Assembly: GCF_002994745.2 (NCBI RefSeq)
Contig: NW_020126823.1
Span: forward strand, 248,001-312,000
Source of the DNA: Rosa chinensis
Lineage: Eukaryota; Streptophyta; Magnoliopsida; Rosales; Rosaceae
Length of the DNA: 64,000 nucleotides
Direction of reading: 5' to 3'
How positions within the stretch are numbered: the first letter of the stretch is position 1; each line of letters begins with the position of its first letter. Positions 34,070-47,327 of this stretch are shown piece after piece. The translations under genes were made by a program, and so were the position numbers. The notes below the pieces were generated by a model, which worked only from the letters and a program-made list of their open reading frames with translations, was not told the DNA's origin and ran no database searches.

Positions 34070-36427
34070 TGATAGGAGCATTTTAATGCGACGTTTTAAC
34101 TGCATTTCCCAACACTTTTCTGCGCCATTTCCTTGAAAAATCCCTGTTTGGGAAAGTTTCCATTCTTTGATTGGGAAAGTTCCTTATTGTAGAAAGTTTC
34201 CATTTTTGTCTTCATTTTTCATTTCTCATTTCTCATTTCTCATTTTTCATTTCTCATTTCTGGAAAGTTTCTATTTTTCATTTTTAGTAAGTTTCTATTT
34301 TCATTTTTTAGAAAGTTTCTATTTTAAGTATAGTTTCTATTTTCAGGACCTCCGAGCTAGAAAGTGGAAATGAACGCACGAATGGAAAGAGGAGCTTGCG
34401 AACATCAAGACGAACGAACATGAGAGAAAATGGCCCACACATTTGAGCAGAAATGAAGAAACAAGCTTTCCTAGTCCAACCAGGAAATCCTACAAAATGG
34501 AGGAAGGCTTCCCTAGCAAGTTTCCAACGCAACCATGAAAAAGAAATGGAAGAATATTGTGTTTTGCGTTGGAAATGAGAAGGCTTGAAGATAAAGCAAC
34601 GAGGCCCAAGAACTCTTTGGATTTTCGGCAAATTGGATAAAGGCCCATCAAAGCCCATGACATTAGGGTTTGTGACGCAAACCCTAACCGTTAAGGTTGT
34701 TGTTGCCGTGAATTGCAAGAGAGAAACAAGGAGGTGGCGTCCAAGAAAATCAGAAATTAAAAGGAGATTTTCTAGGGTTATTTTTATGGAAATAAATCAA
34801 GAGATAAAACCCTAGAAGACCTAGCCGTCCAAGCCAAGAGGAAAACAAGGGGATGCCGTGCAAACCCTAGGGAATTAAACAAAAGATAATGAAGAGAAAA
34901 ACTAGGGTTTTGCCGTGAGGAAAAATCAGAAAAAAATAAAGAGATTTCGTGGAGATTTCTTAGGGAGCTTTAAAGGAAAGAGAATATGTGTTGAACACAA
35001 AAAGCTCTCAAAGGAGTCTAGGTTCGTCCCCCTTTATTCTCTAAGTATATTGTTGCCGAAATTGGTGAAGGAAATCAGAAAATATCTATATATATTTCGG
35101 CAAGATTATTTAGGGAATTTATATTGGAATTTTGTGATTGGTTGCACCACCTCATAGGGCTTATGTGGCACGAAATCATTGGAGAAAATTATGTGGAGGA
35201 AGCAAGAGATTGCCGTGAGCTTTGCTAGGGTTGTGGACGGATTGAAGACCTAGAAGCCGTCCCCTATATATTCCTCTCTTCTCTCAACGTCAAGGGTTCC
35301 CAAGTTCCATTCTTTTACGTTTATACTTTGAGAAAAAAATCAGAAAACTCTCTCTAGCTTAGCCGTGTTCTTCTCCATCCTCTAGGGCAACCACGAAGTT
35401 CAAGCAAGGCCAAGGAAGAAGAAGACAAGCCGTGCACACCATCCACCCTCCACCTTGAAGATTGCTTTCGAAATTCAAGAGACCACATCATCACTTCATT
35501 CATCTCATCTTCATCACGGTGTAATCCGATTCTCCTTGTACCTTTGCTTTGTATTTTCGTTGGTTTTGCCTTAGTTGACACATATGTATGAACAAGTATT
35601 GTTTTCTGAAATTTTATGATGAATTGTTAATTTTCAGATTCATATATTGCGATTTATGGTTGCTTTTGTGTGAGTGTTTGATTAAATTTGCATGATAGAA
35701 ATCTTTTGTATGATTATCTTGAATGGTTCGAAACATTTAGGGTTCTTATGTGATTGTTGCTACGAATTTGAGAACATGAATCAACTTTTTGGTTTTGTGT
35801 TCTTGAATCGATAAGTAGTAAAGGTTTTGTACAAAAACCGAATTTAATCAAAGAAGATTGCAATTAGGTGGACTTTTTCATACTAAGTTGCACATTTGAG
35901 TTGATAGCCTTTCTAGGTGTTTATTGCGTTAAACATGACATGATTGACTAGCTTTCTAGGGCTTGATTGCATGTTTGATAGAATTAATCTAGGTGCTTTC
36001 GCTTAGGTTAATTAGCATTGAAAGTAAAATATGGGAAATTGTTTGCTTTTGAACGTTTCACATGATCAACTCCTCTTGCATGACTATGATGAACAATGAT
36101 GAACTTGAATCAATTTTAATCATGAGTTTCGACTTTGATCTTTGTTCTTACATTCCATTTATATTTTTATGTTTTTGCGTTTTTAATTATTTAGTTAGCT
36201 TTTATTTTCGAAAATAGAAAACCAAAATCAAAATCCCCCCTTTTTCGTAAATATGTATATATTTTGTTTTATTTTTGTAAATATTATACTTTGTTTTAAT
36301 TTTAATTGTTTAATTGTTTGATAATGACAGGTGTACCCTCAATCCCCGGAATAGAACGATCCCTATTTACTTTATACTACTAATGACATTTCAGGGTTAA
36401 ATTGGTCGCTCGATAAAAGCGACATCA
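34070..36427 (+). repeat. Ath3 3' LTR
   Basis: 2358 bp, TGATAGGAGCATTTTAATGC...AAAGCGACATCA. It matches 17980-22626 minus LTR5. TATATAT lies at 35265-35271 and U5 TCAATCCCCGG at 36339-36349. It ends cleanly against LTR7 sequence. Confidence 0.9.
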
Positions 36428-38492
36428 GCCAACGTTGGAGGGAGACAAGATGAAGTACAAAGGGAAGCACAAATGAGCAGAAATGAAGAAAGAAGTTTTC
36501 CTGGTCCAACCAGGAAACCCTGTCCAGAAAAGGAAAGCTTGCCAAAACAAGACTCTTGAGCCAACCATGAATGGAGATCGAATTAATGAAGTGACATGGC
36601 ATGAGAGAAGCTTCTTGAAGACTCTAGATGATGACATGGCATAGAGGTGACGCATGGAGGCCAAAAACTCTCAAGACTTGTTGGATTTTCGGCTAATTGG
36701 ATAAAAGCCCACAAGAGCCCATGGAACTAGGGTTTGTGACGCAAACCCTAGCCCTAAAGATGTTTTGCCGTGAATTTGCAAGAGAGAAACAAGGAGGTGA
36801 CGTGGAAAATCAGAAATTAAAAGGAGATTTTCTAGGAGATTTTCTAGGGCTATTTTTATGGAAATAAATCAAGAGATAAACCCTAGAAGACTCCTAGCCG
36901 TCCAAGCCAAGAGGAAAACAAGGGAATGCCGTGCAAACCCTAGGGAATTCGGCCAAGAGATAATGAAGAGAGAAATTAGGGTTTTTGCCGTGAGGAAAAA
37001 TCAGAAAAATAAAGAGATTTCGTGGAGATTTCTTAGGGAGCTTTTAAAGGAAAGAGAATATGTGTTGAACACAAAAAGCTCTCAAAGGAGTCTAGGTTCA
37101 TCCCCTTTATTCTCTAAATATATTGTTGCCGAAATTGGTGTATAAAATCAGAAATTATCTACATATTTCGGCAAGAATTATTTAGGGAATTAATATTGGA
37201 ATTTTGTGATTGGTTGCACCACTTCGTAGGGCTTATGTGGCAAGAATTCATTGGAGGAAAATATGTGGACAAAGCAAGCAATAGCCGTGAGCTTTTCTAG
37301 GGATTTTGACGGCATGGAGACCTAGGAGGCCGTGCTCTTATATATTCCTCTCTTCTCTCAACGTCAAGGAGTTCCCACTTTTGCGTTTACACTTTGAAAA
37401 AAATCAGAAAAACTCTCTCTAGCTAGCCGTGCTCTTCTCCATCCTCTAGGGCAACCACGAAGTGCAAGCAAGGCCAAGGAAGAAGAAGACAAGCCGTGAA
37501 CACCATCCATCACCATCCTTGAAGATTGCTTTCGAAATTCAAGAGACCATTCATCACTTCATTCGTCTCATCTTCATCACGGTGTAATCCGATTCTCCTT
37601 GTAACTTTGCTTTGTATTTTCGTTGGTTTTGCTCTAGTTGACACACATGTTTGAACAAGAGTTGATTTCTGAAATTTTATGGTTAATTGTTAATTTTCAG
37701 ATTCATATATTGTGCTTTATGGTTGCTTTTGTGTGAGTGTTTGATTAAATTTGTATGATAGAAATCGTTTGTGTGATAATCTTGAATGGTTCGAAACATT
37801 TAGGGTTTTTATGTGAATGTTGCTACGAGTTTGAGAACATGAATCAACTTTTTGGTTTGTGATTCTTGAATCAATAAGTAGTAAAGGTTTGTACAAAAAC
37901 CGAATTTAATCAAAGAAGATTGCAATTAGGTGGACTTTTTCATACTAAGTTGCACATTTGAGTTGATAGCCTTTCTAGGTGCTTAATGCGTTAAACATGA
38001 CATGATTGACTAGCTTTCTAGGGTTTGATTGCATGTTTGATAGGATAATCTAGGTGCTTTCGCTTAGGTTGATTAGCATTGAAAGTAAAATATGGGAAAT
38101 TGTTTGCTTTTGAACGTTTCACATGATCAACTCCTCTTGCATGACTATGATGAACAATGATGAACTTGAATCAATTTTTATCATGAGTTTCGACTTTGAT
38201 CTTGTTCTTGCATTTCATTTGTATTTCTATGTTTTTGCATTTTAATTATTTAGTTAACTTAGTATTTATTTTCAGCAAAAGAAACCAAAAACAAAATCCC
38301 CCTTAATTTCGTAAATAATGTGTATAATTGTGAATACCTTTGTGAATATTATACTTTGTTTTAATTTTAATTGTTTAATTGTTTGAAAATGACAGGTGTA
38401 CCCTCAATCCCCGGAATAGAACGATCCCTATTTACTTTATACTACTAATGACATTTCAGGGTTAAATTATGCGCTTGCTTTCGAGCGCATCA
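36428..38492 (+). mobile_element. LTR7: Athila-like LTR, 3' part
   Basis: Begins inside an LTR (gccaacgttggaggg, as at 20269 in LTR5) and ends GAGCGCATCA at 38492. The promoter (near 37339-37346) and U5 TCAATCCCCGG (38404-38414) are present. Its right flank ctaag lies in LTR8, so it was inserted in an Ath2-type LTR; its left half is missing. Confidence 0.85.
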
Positions 38493-39876
38493 CTAAGAGA
38501 ACCAAGTAGAAACGAATTGGGAGTGCCTTGGGACGTTCTACTATATATACCTTGTGTATTAGACGTTCAGGGGTGACACATTATTCTCCACAATTTCGTT
38601 TCTCACCGGTTTGCTCTTGAGTTTCAGGTTTTTGCATCTACAAGTTCCTAGCCGTGCCATCCTCCATCCTAGCCGTGAATTCTACCTTGTGTTGCTGCCT
38701 TGGATCTGCTTTGGACCTTGGACGTAGTCAAGGGTTTGTTCATACCATCTTCCCTATGTTTTCTTTACGGTTAGTGTTTTTGTATTTGTATTTTCTGTTT
38801 GATTTCTTTATGTGTAAAACCGAAACCATGAGATAACTTTCTGATTTTTGGATGCGATTTGGATGAATTGTTCAATGTTTGATGTGTCTATGTATGTTTG
38901 ATCTTGATTAATTGCCGAAATATGGATTGATAATCTGGTTTTGTTTTATAGATAACTTTTATGTGTTCTTATTCTTTGGTTGCAAACTTAGGATGATTGC
39001 ATGTAATTGGAGCTAGTAATTAGGTTAAACGCTTCGTGACCCTAATTCGATATAGTAGTAAAGGCTTTGGACAAAGGTCGAGATCAGATTATGCATGTAA
39101 TGAAAAGATTCGCTTCGAGTACTTGAATTTGCATGTTTATTGACTAAACTTTCACTTGCTCTTAATGATTTGAATGCATGAGATTATGAGTCGCTTCGAT
39201 TGTGTGATACTTGCATTTGGAATATGTTGGTTTGGCGCTTCGTCGATCAATTGTGTAAAGGAAGTCATATAAGGGACATTGGGCGCTTGTAACTTTGTTT
39301 CTTGGGTTGATATCTTTCCATGGTAACTAAAAGATTAAGGGATGCATGAATATGTTGTTCTTGAATTGTCTTGATGAATTGTTTTCCAAAAGTTTTTCTT
39401 TTCCCACCTTTGTACAGAAATGATTTTAATCTTTATTATTTCTGGAAATTTTCTGTTTTTAATCTTCAAAAACCCCCCATCTTTATGTTTCTTGTTTGTG
39501 TAAATATATAAAATTAATTTTAGGGTTTTTAGATAGCATGTAAACTTAAATAATATGTAAATAATCTGAAATATAATTTAATTCCGTGAATAGTGTTTTC
39601 GTGAATAGTAATTGTGTTTGTGTTATACATGAATTTGTGTAGTTAGAATTTAACTAGAATTTGTTGTTTGTATTTGTGTTGTATATGGATTTCTAATTTA
39701 ATTCTAACTTAACTTGTATATGTTCTTATAATTTTCGTGTAAATTTGTATATTCTTTTCTTTAATTTGTTTCTCACATGTTAGCACCCTCAATCCCCGGT
39801 TAGAACGATCCTGCTTATCCTATACTAACGCTCGACATTTTCAGGGTTAAATTGGCGAATGCTTTTGCACGTATCA
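38493..39876 (+). mobile_element. LTR8: Ath2-family LTR, 3' part, plus strand
   Basis: Reverse-complement match to the downstream half of the Ath2 LTR (53849-55580), ending GCACGTATCA. It starts at the LTR7 insertion point (ctaagagaacc) and abuts Ath2-type gag in opposite orientation (cttaccactcc). The uninterrupted gag sequence is at 51286, so it is an LTR inserted into a gag fragment; its left half is absent. Confidence 0.82.
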
Positions 39877-40729
39877 CTTACCACTCCTTGTAGTGACGAC
39901 CTTTGCTTGCTCAAAGTGAGGATTAGGGATGGTGCCACTTGGAAGCTTCCCTTGCTCATGAAACTTACCCATAAACTCCCCAACTGACTCATTTGCTTCT
40001 TCATCTCATTCACGTCCGTGGATATGGCGTTAATTGATTCCCATGATGAGTTTGACCTGCAATTAAAGCTTGAGTAGATTTAGTTAGAGTTCTAATCAAT
40101 TCATCATTAGAAGAAGAAGCATTTGAATTAAAATTTGAATTGAAAGGAGTAGGGTTAGGAGGTTGAGGCTTTTGATAAAAGCCTTGAGGACGTTGTTGGA
40201 AGCCTTGAGGTGCACTTTGAACGTTCTCATTGTCCTTCCAACGAAAATTGGGGTGATCCTCCATCCAGGATTGTAAGTGTTCGAGTAAGGATCATTCCTA
40301 GGACGTTGGGTACCCTTGTTGGAAACCTATGGCGTTAACACCTTCTTGTCCTCCACTTTCCATGAGTTGAGGGCATTTATCAGAAACATGCCCTTGCATT
40401 GAGCAAACTCCACACACCATGACTTGTCCATGTGATCCCTGAGACACAAGAGACGTAAGTTTGTTAATTTATCCTCCAATTGAGCCTAAGTACTTACCTC
40501 ATGGACCCTTTCACGTGTGGTGGTGGATTTGGGCCTAGAGCTTCCATATTGTTGTTGATTCAAGGCCCTATTCTCAATTCGAACCATTCCAGCTGCAGGT
40601 TCCTTGTCAACAAATGATCCTCCAGAAGCTGCATCTAGCATGTCTCTTTCCAAAGGTATGAGCCCATCATAAAGCAAGTGAGCAAGGTCTCATCCTTCAT
40701 GCCATCATAAAAGCATCTAGCATGTCTCT
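39877..40729 (-). pseudogene. Ath2-family gag fragment
   Basis: Matches 51286-52120 with many one-base losses. Recognisable pieces on the minus strand: ENRALNQQQYGSSRPKSTTT (40486-40677), the knuckle region near 40370-40430, DHPNFRWKDNENVQSAPQGF (40010-40264) and a damaged C-terminal part (39825-40013). It lies between LTR8 and a 7-bp-homology junction to an Ath1 LTR. The region 40705-40729 contains re-copied pieces of nearby sequence (ccatcataaaa, gcatctagcatgtctct). Not functional. Confidence 0.78.
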
Positions 40730-41509
40730 GCTTTGGTGGTGGAGCGTCCTTGACTCAGCGCCTAAGAGCTTTGTAGATTGATGGATGGATGGTGTCACGG
40801 TCTTGTAGGTGATGAAAGTTTAAGAAGTGAATTGGGCAGAGTCTTGGAAAAGTTTTGGCTAGGAAGTGATAGGCAATGAATTATCTTAGCTGGGAAGTGA
40901 TAGGCAATGAATTATCTCTGGAAGTGATCTTGCTGGGAAGTGATCTTGGCTGGGAAGTGATGCAAATTCAGTTCTGGACGTTGCCTATTTATAGGGGAGC
41001 ATTGGTTGGCTTTCCCAACTGAAACGTCTTCTTTCTGGCCTTAACTCCTCTCATAATGGGGCAATTCCTTTAATTTCCAGCTGAAACATCTTTCTCTTAT
41101 TTATTTTCCAGCTGAAACATCTTTTTCTTTTATTCCTCAACTGAAAACGTCTTTTCTCCTTTATTCCCCAACTTCATTGCTTGGTCAAATATCTTAATGC
41201 TTTATTTTATGACTCCATCATGCTGTTTCCAAAGTTCAACAGGCAATGTTTCCTACAACAAGCAAGAATATCAGAATTTTCTAGAGAAAATAAGGGAAAT
41301 TAAAATGTAAAGACCGCAAAAATAGTTGACAGTTAGGAATCCTGATCCAGCTAGGATTTTCATGAATTTTACTTTTTCCGCCTATTTCACTCCAACACTC
41401 AACAAGACTTTCAAATGACTTAATGACTCAAAACACTAAACTAAGGGAGAAATAAGGCTAAAATGAGGCACATAATTAATAATATCGTCACACTTTTTTG
41501 CTCCTATCA
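40723..41509 (-). mobile_element. Ath1-family LTR, U3 half (second copy of the 16064 end)
   Basis: Matches 15281-16064 including the exact boundary with chromovirus RT (...CTCCTATCA then atctt). It is therefore a duplicate of the same insertion event. It is truncated on the left at the tgtctct junction; the rest of Ath1 is absent here. Confidence 0.85.
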
Positions 41510-42314
41510 ATCTTCACCCTCAACTGGTGATATCCGGATCTCAAATCGATCTTCGAGAATACAGCAGCTTCCTTAAGCTGGTCGAACAAGTCATCAATCC
41601 TAGGTAAAGGGTACCTATCTTAATCGTCACCTTGTTCAACTGCCGATAATCCACACACAACCTTAGTGAACCATCCTTCTCTTCGCAAACACCACAGGTG
41701 CACCCAAGGAGAAGTACTAGGTCTAATGAACCCTTGCTCAAGTAAACCATCATTTGCTCCTTCACTCTTTAAGTTCAGTTGGTGCCATCCGAAATGGTGC
41801 CATAGATACAGGTGCAGTACCTGGTATCACATCGATAGCAAAATCCACTTCCCTTCTTGGAGGTAATCCTGATATTTCCTGAAATACATCACTGTACTCG
41901 GAAACCACAGAAATCTCTGCCCTAACCGCAGTACAACTCACTGACTCCACATGAGCTAAGAATCCTGCCCTTAAAGCAGTATCTGACCTAAGACACCGAT
42001 AACGAAACACCGCTGCCCAGTATATGAAATGATACTACCATTTCAAAGCAATCAATCATAGCATGATTTGGCCTCAGCCAATCAATACCCAAAATGACAT
42101 CATACTTATGATTTGCTAACACAATCAGGCGCGGTAAACTCCTTACCACCAATCACAATTGACAAGCATCACGAAACTTATCAAGCTCAAGGGAAATACC
42201 AAGTGGGGAAATAACACACAAGGGTCTAGCAAGAGGCTAGGAGTTAAACCTAACATATCAACCACAGAACTAGATATGAAAGAGTGGGACGCTCCCGTAT
42301 AAATAACACCCTAG
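41510..42314 (-). pseudogene. ChrB reverse transcriptase N-terminus and protease
   Basis: Same sequence as 16065-16870 but broken by many single-base deletions (for instance near 41619, 41683, 41752, 42012, 42130). Recognisable parts: [14 protein letters not shown] (41541-41765) and the linker ending [13 protein letters not shown] (41762-42010). It stops at cctag, where Ath2 is inserted in the protease; gag resumes at 56546. Confidence 0.85.
42310..42314. repeat. Target-site duplication of Ath2 (left copy)
   Basis: cctag here and at 56546-56550. ChrA has the uninterrupted site near 16870. Confidence 0.92.
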
Positions 42315-44907
42315 TGATACGTGCAAAGCATCGCCAATTTAAACCCTGAAAAATATCATCATTAGTATAGAGCAAATAGGGTATCGAACAAACCGGGATT
42401 GAGGTGCTAACATGTGAGAAACAAATTAAAGAATAGAATATACAATTCTACGAAAATTACAAATTTACAAGTACAAACATGCATAAATTTCGAACAACAA
42501 AAGAAACAACAAAGAGTTAGAGAGCATACATACATTCACACGAATTTAGAGAGCAAGGAATGAGAGAATAACAAAATATACAAGTATATATATAGGCATG
42601 GACGAAAATAAGAGAGAAAACAAGTTAGAAAGGTTTAGAAATCCTACTCCTATTTATACACAATTTACAAGTCCATATCACATTGGGAATCCATATACAA
42701 CAAGGATTACTAATTATATACTAATTAGGATTACTTAATACATAAGAAAACAAATTATGACCAAGTCAAACATTAAATCCTAAGTCAAAACTAACTCTAA
42801 CTACTTTCCCTAAAATTTAGGACCTATCCTTAAATTAAGAGACCTAACAACTCATAACAAACTACAAATTAATTCCTAGAAAACACTAACACATATTACT
42901 ATTCACGGAGACACTATTCACGAAATTAAAAACATTTTTTTATTTTATTTTTTTTTATTTATTTTTATTTATATGAACAGCTACCTAAAATTCTAAGTTA
43001 ATTTATTTATTACAAAAACAAGAAAACATAAAGATGGGGGGTTTTTGAGATTAAACTATGAATTTACGAAAACAAGTAAAAGATAAAAACGTTTTATTTA
43101 CATAGGTGGGAAAAGAAAGATTTTGGAAAACAATTCATCAAGAACAATTCAAGAACAACATATTCATGCATCCTTAATCTTGTTAATTACCATGGAAAGA
43201 TACAACCAAGAAACAAAGTTACAAGCGCCCAATGTCCTTATATGACTTCCCTTTACACAATTGATCGACGAACGCCAAACAACATATTCCAAATGCAAGT
43301 ATCACACAATCGAAGCGACTCATAATCTCATGCATCAAATATTAAGAGCAAGTGAAAGTTTAGTCAATAAACATGCAAATTCAAGTACTCGAAGCGAATC
43401 TTTTCATTACATGCATAATCTGATCTCGACTTTGTCCAAAGCCTTTACTACTATATGAATTAGGGTCACGAAGCGTTTAACCTAATTATACTCCAATTAC
43501 ATGCAATCATCCTAAGTTGCAACCAAGAAAAGAACACATAAATTATCTATAAAAAACCAGATTATCAATCCATATTCGGCATGAATCAAGATCAAGAACA
43601 CAAACATAATCATAGAAAAGAAACCAATCGCATCCAAAATCAGAAAGTTATCTCATGGTTTCGGTTTACACAAAGAAAACAAAAACAGAATTATATCAAA
43701 CAAGTTACAAAACCGTAAGGAAACATGATGAGATGGTAAGAACAACCCTTAGACACGTCCAAGGTTCCAAAGCAGCTCCAAGGTGGTGGCACAAGGTGAA
43801 GATCACGGCAAGGATGGAGGATGGCACGGCTAGGAACTTGTAGATGCAAAAACCTGAAACTCAGAGCAAACCGGTGAGAAACGAAATTGTGGAGAATAAT
43901 GTGTCAACCCGAACGTCTAATACACAAGGTATATATAGTAGAACGTCTCAAGGCTCTCCCAATTCGTTTCTACTGGTTTCTCTTAGTTCGTGTTGATTAG
44001 GACTTCTTTCTCTCCAAACAGATTTCCGCAGATTGACCTCAGTCCACTAAACGGCCATAACTTCTCTAGAAAATAGCTATGATGAGCTGTAAAAAGCTCT
44101 GGAAACTAGACATCTGTAGCTTTCCAACCATATAAAGATCAAATTTTTCTGAGCTTTGAGCGATTTATTGCACTCCGTGAAGTTGATGATCTGCACAGGC
44201 AGATTTCCGAATCTGTAATGGATTGACTTTAATGCACAAGTTGAGTCCAATTCGGTTTTCCTCACATCACATGCCTCTCACATGCTCCACGCTATTCTGA
44301 AGTAGAAACGTCAAGAACTCCCTAGAACCTCAAGAATCTCACGGCAATTCCAATCCTTACTCAACAAGAAGTCCAAATTCCACATTGCTTTGAAATCCGA
44401 ATTCCTTGTTGCTTCCTCTTCCATGTGCACGCATATGATCTTCTGAGACTTCCAGATGCTTCTGTACATCCATAGCTCTCCTAGTATAGTAGAACTCCAT
44501 ATGCAAGTAGGTTCCTAGTTGAATACAAACTTTCTTCTGCGATCTCTACACCTTCCGGAACTTCTTGAGTAATCCTTATCCAACAGGACTCCTGTCACAC
44601 TAGATTCTTATCTGAGTAGAATTGGTTTCCCTGTCAAGTAGAACTTCTAATTTCCGCGACTTAAGAGCTTGAATCAAGTCAGCTCTGATTCCTACTCCAA
44701 CTAGGATTCCTTTTCCTAGTCAAACTGGGAAAACTTCCATTTCTTCATTTCTTTCCATTTCTGCGCCACTGTGCTTCCTTAGCCATTTTTGGACTTGAGA
44801 CTCCATTTCACCTGTAAAACACTAACTAAGTTAAATTGATCAAGATAAAGGAAGTATCTTAGCAAAATATAGGGTTAAACATAAATGTCGCATTTATGCT
44901 CCTATCA
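42315..44907 (-). repeat. Ath2 3' LTR
   Basis: 2593 bp. It aligns with the 5' LTR but is 104 bp shorter, mostly through scattered single-base losses. TATA box near 43930-43937. Confidence 0.9.
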
Positions 44908-44922
44908 AATTCCCCCACACTT
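44908..44922 (-). promoter_or_regulatory. Ath2 polypurine tract
   Basis: AAGTGTGGGGGAATT on the minus strand directly before the 3' LTR. Confidence 0.88.
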
Positions 44923-44925
44923 AGC

Positions 44926-44947
44926 TTTTGCTAGTCCCTTAGCAAAA
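44926..44947 (-). promoter_or_regulatory. Conserved stem-loop upstream of Ath2 PPT
   Basis: Same 22 bases as at 8590-8611 and 34030-34051: an 8-bp stem TTTTGCTA / TAGCAAAA. Confidence 0.7.
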
Positions 44948-47327
44948 TAACATAACAACCAAAAGACTAAGACACAAAACAAGAAACTACGAAATAAACT
45001 AAGTATAGAAACGAAACACAGGACACAAGACTCAAAACGTAAAACACTAGAAGACTCAGAACGAAAATCAAACCAGAAACAAAGACCAGACGTAACAACA
45101 CAAATGACTCTACGCCTTAACATATTGTCTCAGAAATCTCATACTTTCAAGTCACCAAGATTAGCACTTACCAAGCATCACATCATCAAGATATTCAAGA
45201 GTAATTACAAATATAATCACATATAAGCATGTAAGACTTGGGGTAAACAATGGTGGTGGGTTCTTTAACATATTTCAAACAAGTCATGATTCAAACCTCA
45301 CATGGATATATCACTCTTTCTTCTCTCAGATTCAAGGCTCATGCTTAAAAGCTTATCACTCAAGTATATGTGAAAGAATAGCAAGTAAATCACATATATA
45401 AGAAACGAAAGCACATATATATTTTTTAAAGATCTCATGAAAGATATCAACTACTTGCACAGATGAACCCAAGCCATAAGTTCAACAGTTATAACTCATC
45501 TCCACAGATCAAAGGCTGTCCCATCTTAAGGATCAAAGAGGTCTTACAATTTAAGGTTGTAATGGGGCCAAGGCTTAAGGTTAAAAGAAACGAAGGGATA
45601 GGAAAATCACAAAGTATCCTAAAAACCTAGTAGAGCACTTGTAGATGTAGAGAGACCAAATTTCGAATCCACCAAAGCATGTAGACGCCAAGTATCCTTC
45701 AAAGGCTTATAAAAGGGCCAAGTACCATCATGTTGGGCCCAAACTTCATTCTAACCTTCTTCGAACAAGTGAATTGGACAAAGACCAAATTTTCAACAAT
45801 GGGCCTTCAATTTAAAACAAACTCCAAATCACCAAGTATAGGGGACTAAAATCCATAAACACTTAAACAATATCACACATTTTCTCTTAATTGCCGAAAT
45901 ATTCTTTTCTTGATAATTTTTTTACGATTTCATTCTTTTTTTTTTCTTTTTCGGCAATTACATACAAAGATTACATATGGACAAGTCTACCCCCACACTT
46001 GAACTTCTTCATGTCTTCAAAATCTTCCTTGACGCCAAAACTCCAAGCAAAGTCTCAAAAATATGCTCCACTAAGTCTTTAGAACAAAGGGTAAGGATAT
46101 AACTATACTAGGGTTAAGGTTAAGGAATTTTGAGGGTGATGAAAGAAAAGGCTCAATGTAGGCTCAAAATGGTAAACAGGGGAGTCCCACGACGCACAAT
46201 GGGACAAGCTAATTTGGCTATGGTGGTAAAATCCTAAGAAGACCTTTATCCTTTCCAGAATCAGGCCATATATTGATCATAAACGTTCAACAAGCATAAC
46301 AGTGAATTCTAGCATTTCTAGTCCATCAAACTTAATCTAGCAAGTAATCAATCAAGATGAAAGAATAATGAGATCACAAAATCATCGCCAAGAAATAAGA
46401 GTATAATTCATTTTTTTATTAATCACTCACAAGAAAGAGGACATGGCTCAAATTCTCACAGGGTTATTATGATCACAACTTTCTTCCACATTATATTCTG
46501 TACCAAAGTTACGCATGCACCATATCTACTACACATTCATATGCTTTCATACATCATAATAACCAAAGAATATCATCAACATTATCTCAATCTTGTGATC
46601 CTCTTTTAGCCTAATTTCAGAGATATAAGCTCATCCTAGAACAGTTAAAAGGGCATCCTAAGACTCGATCACAAAACAAACACAAAAACAACCATGTAAA
46701 TGACGCACAAACAAGACAAAAACGTTTGGACTTAGGGTTATTCCCTTCTCCTTTCGGTAACTCCTTTGGAACATGACCAGGTGAAGAGAGGAACGATTTT
46801 GGCGGAGCTCAGCTCACTTGATGACAGGGACAGACCCTTGTCAGCACTTCTCATATCCAAACTGACCTTAGATATCACATCCCATTGGTGCGCCACGATG
46901 AAGAAGATATTCCCCAAAATTCATTTGACTCTAAAATAACAAACAAACATATAAGTATAAAACAAAACATATAACACAAAACCTAAAACAAATTAACGCA
47001 AATTTTTATTTTCTGATTTTTCCGATTTTTATTTTGTTTTTTCTTTTTAACACAAAACTAGCTCCTAAAACAAAGTGAAACGTTATACCCTCCCCCACAC
47101 TTGATCATGCATTGTCCTCATGTATAACAAGTATAAAGCATACAAACATCAATCAAGCATGGCATAAGAGTTAAGCAAGAAATCTAAAAAAAGACAAAGT
47201 TTCGAATAAAGAGAAGGGAAGATTCAAGAATGCAATCTGCGTTGATGCTCCTCCACAGCTACGGATGAAATGGGTGCCTCCATGCAGCGCTTAATGTTAA
47301 AGTCTTTCAGCCTAGATTGCACCTTCA
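44948..47327 (-). other. Ath2 3' non-coding region
   Basis: 2.4 kb without a credible gene or envelope-like frame. PPT-like motifs lie at 45989-46000 and 47088-47102 (AAGTGTGGGGGAGGG on the minus strand, next to GAGGACAATGCA). A block at about 46745-46910 is homologous to part of the leader (53100-53280), with shared GGTAACTC and AGGAACGATTTTGGCGGAGC. That block has no counterpart I could find in the Ath3 3' region. Confidence 0.75.

Larger units (their letters stand above)
17980..36427 (+). mobile_element. Ath3: near-complete Athila-like LTR retrotransposon with two nested solo LTRs
   Basis: Plus-strand element: 5' LTR 17980-22626 (containing solo LTR5), PBS 22632-22651, leader, gag (containing solo LTR4), protease-RT-RNase H-integrase to 32093, 3' non-coding region, PPT (34053-34069), 3' LTR 34070-36427. 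Without the nested LTRs it is about 14.0 kb, in the Athila size range. The two LTRs are highly similar. Flanks do not match: gcctc before the 5' LTR (ChrA gag) and gccaa after the 3' LTR (inside LTR7). The two ends therefore probably derive from different insertion events. Confidence 0.88.

Noticed and set aside
17980..36427. Dating Ath3 or Ath2 by LTR divergence
   Set aside because: Differences are dominated by single-base gaps likely due to sequencing, and Ath3's ends may come from different insertions.
43261..43843. Open frames of 60-65 codons in the Ath2 3' LTR
   Set aside because: They are not preserved in the 5' LTR copy and lie in non-coding LTR sequence.
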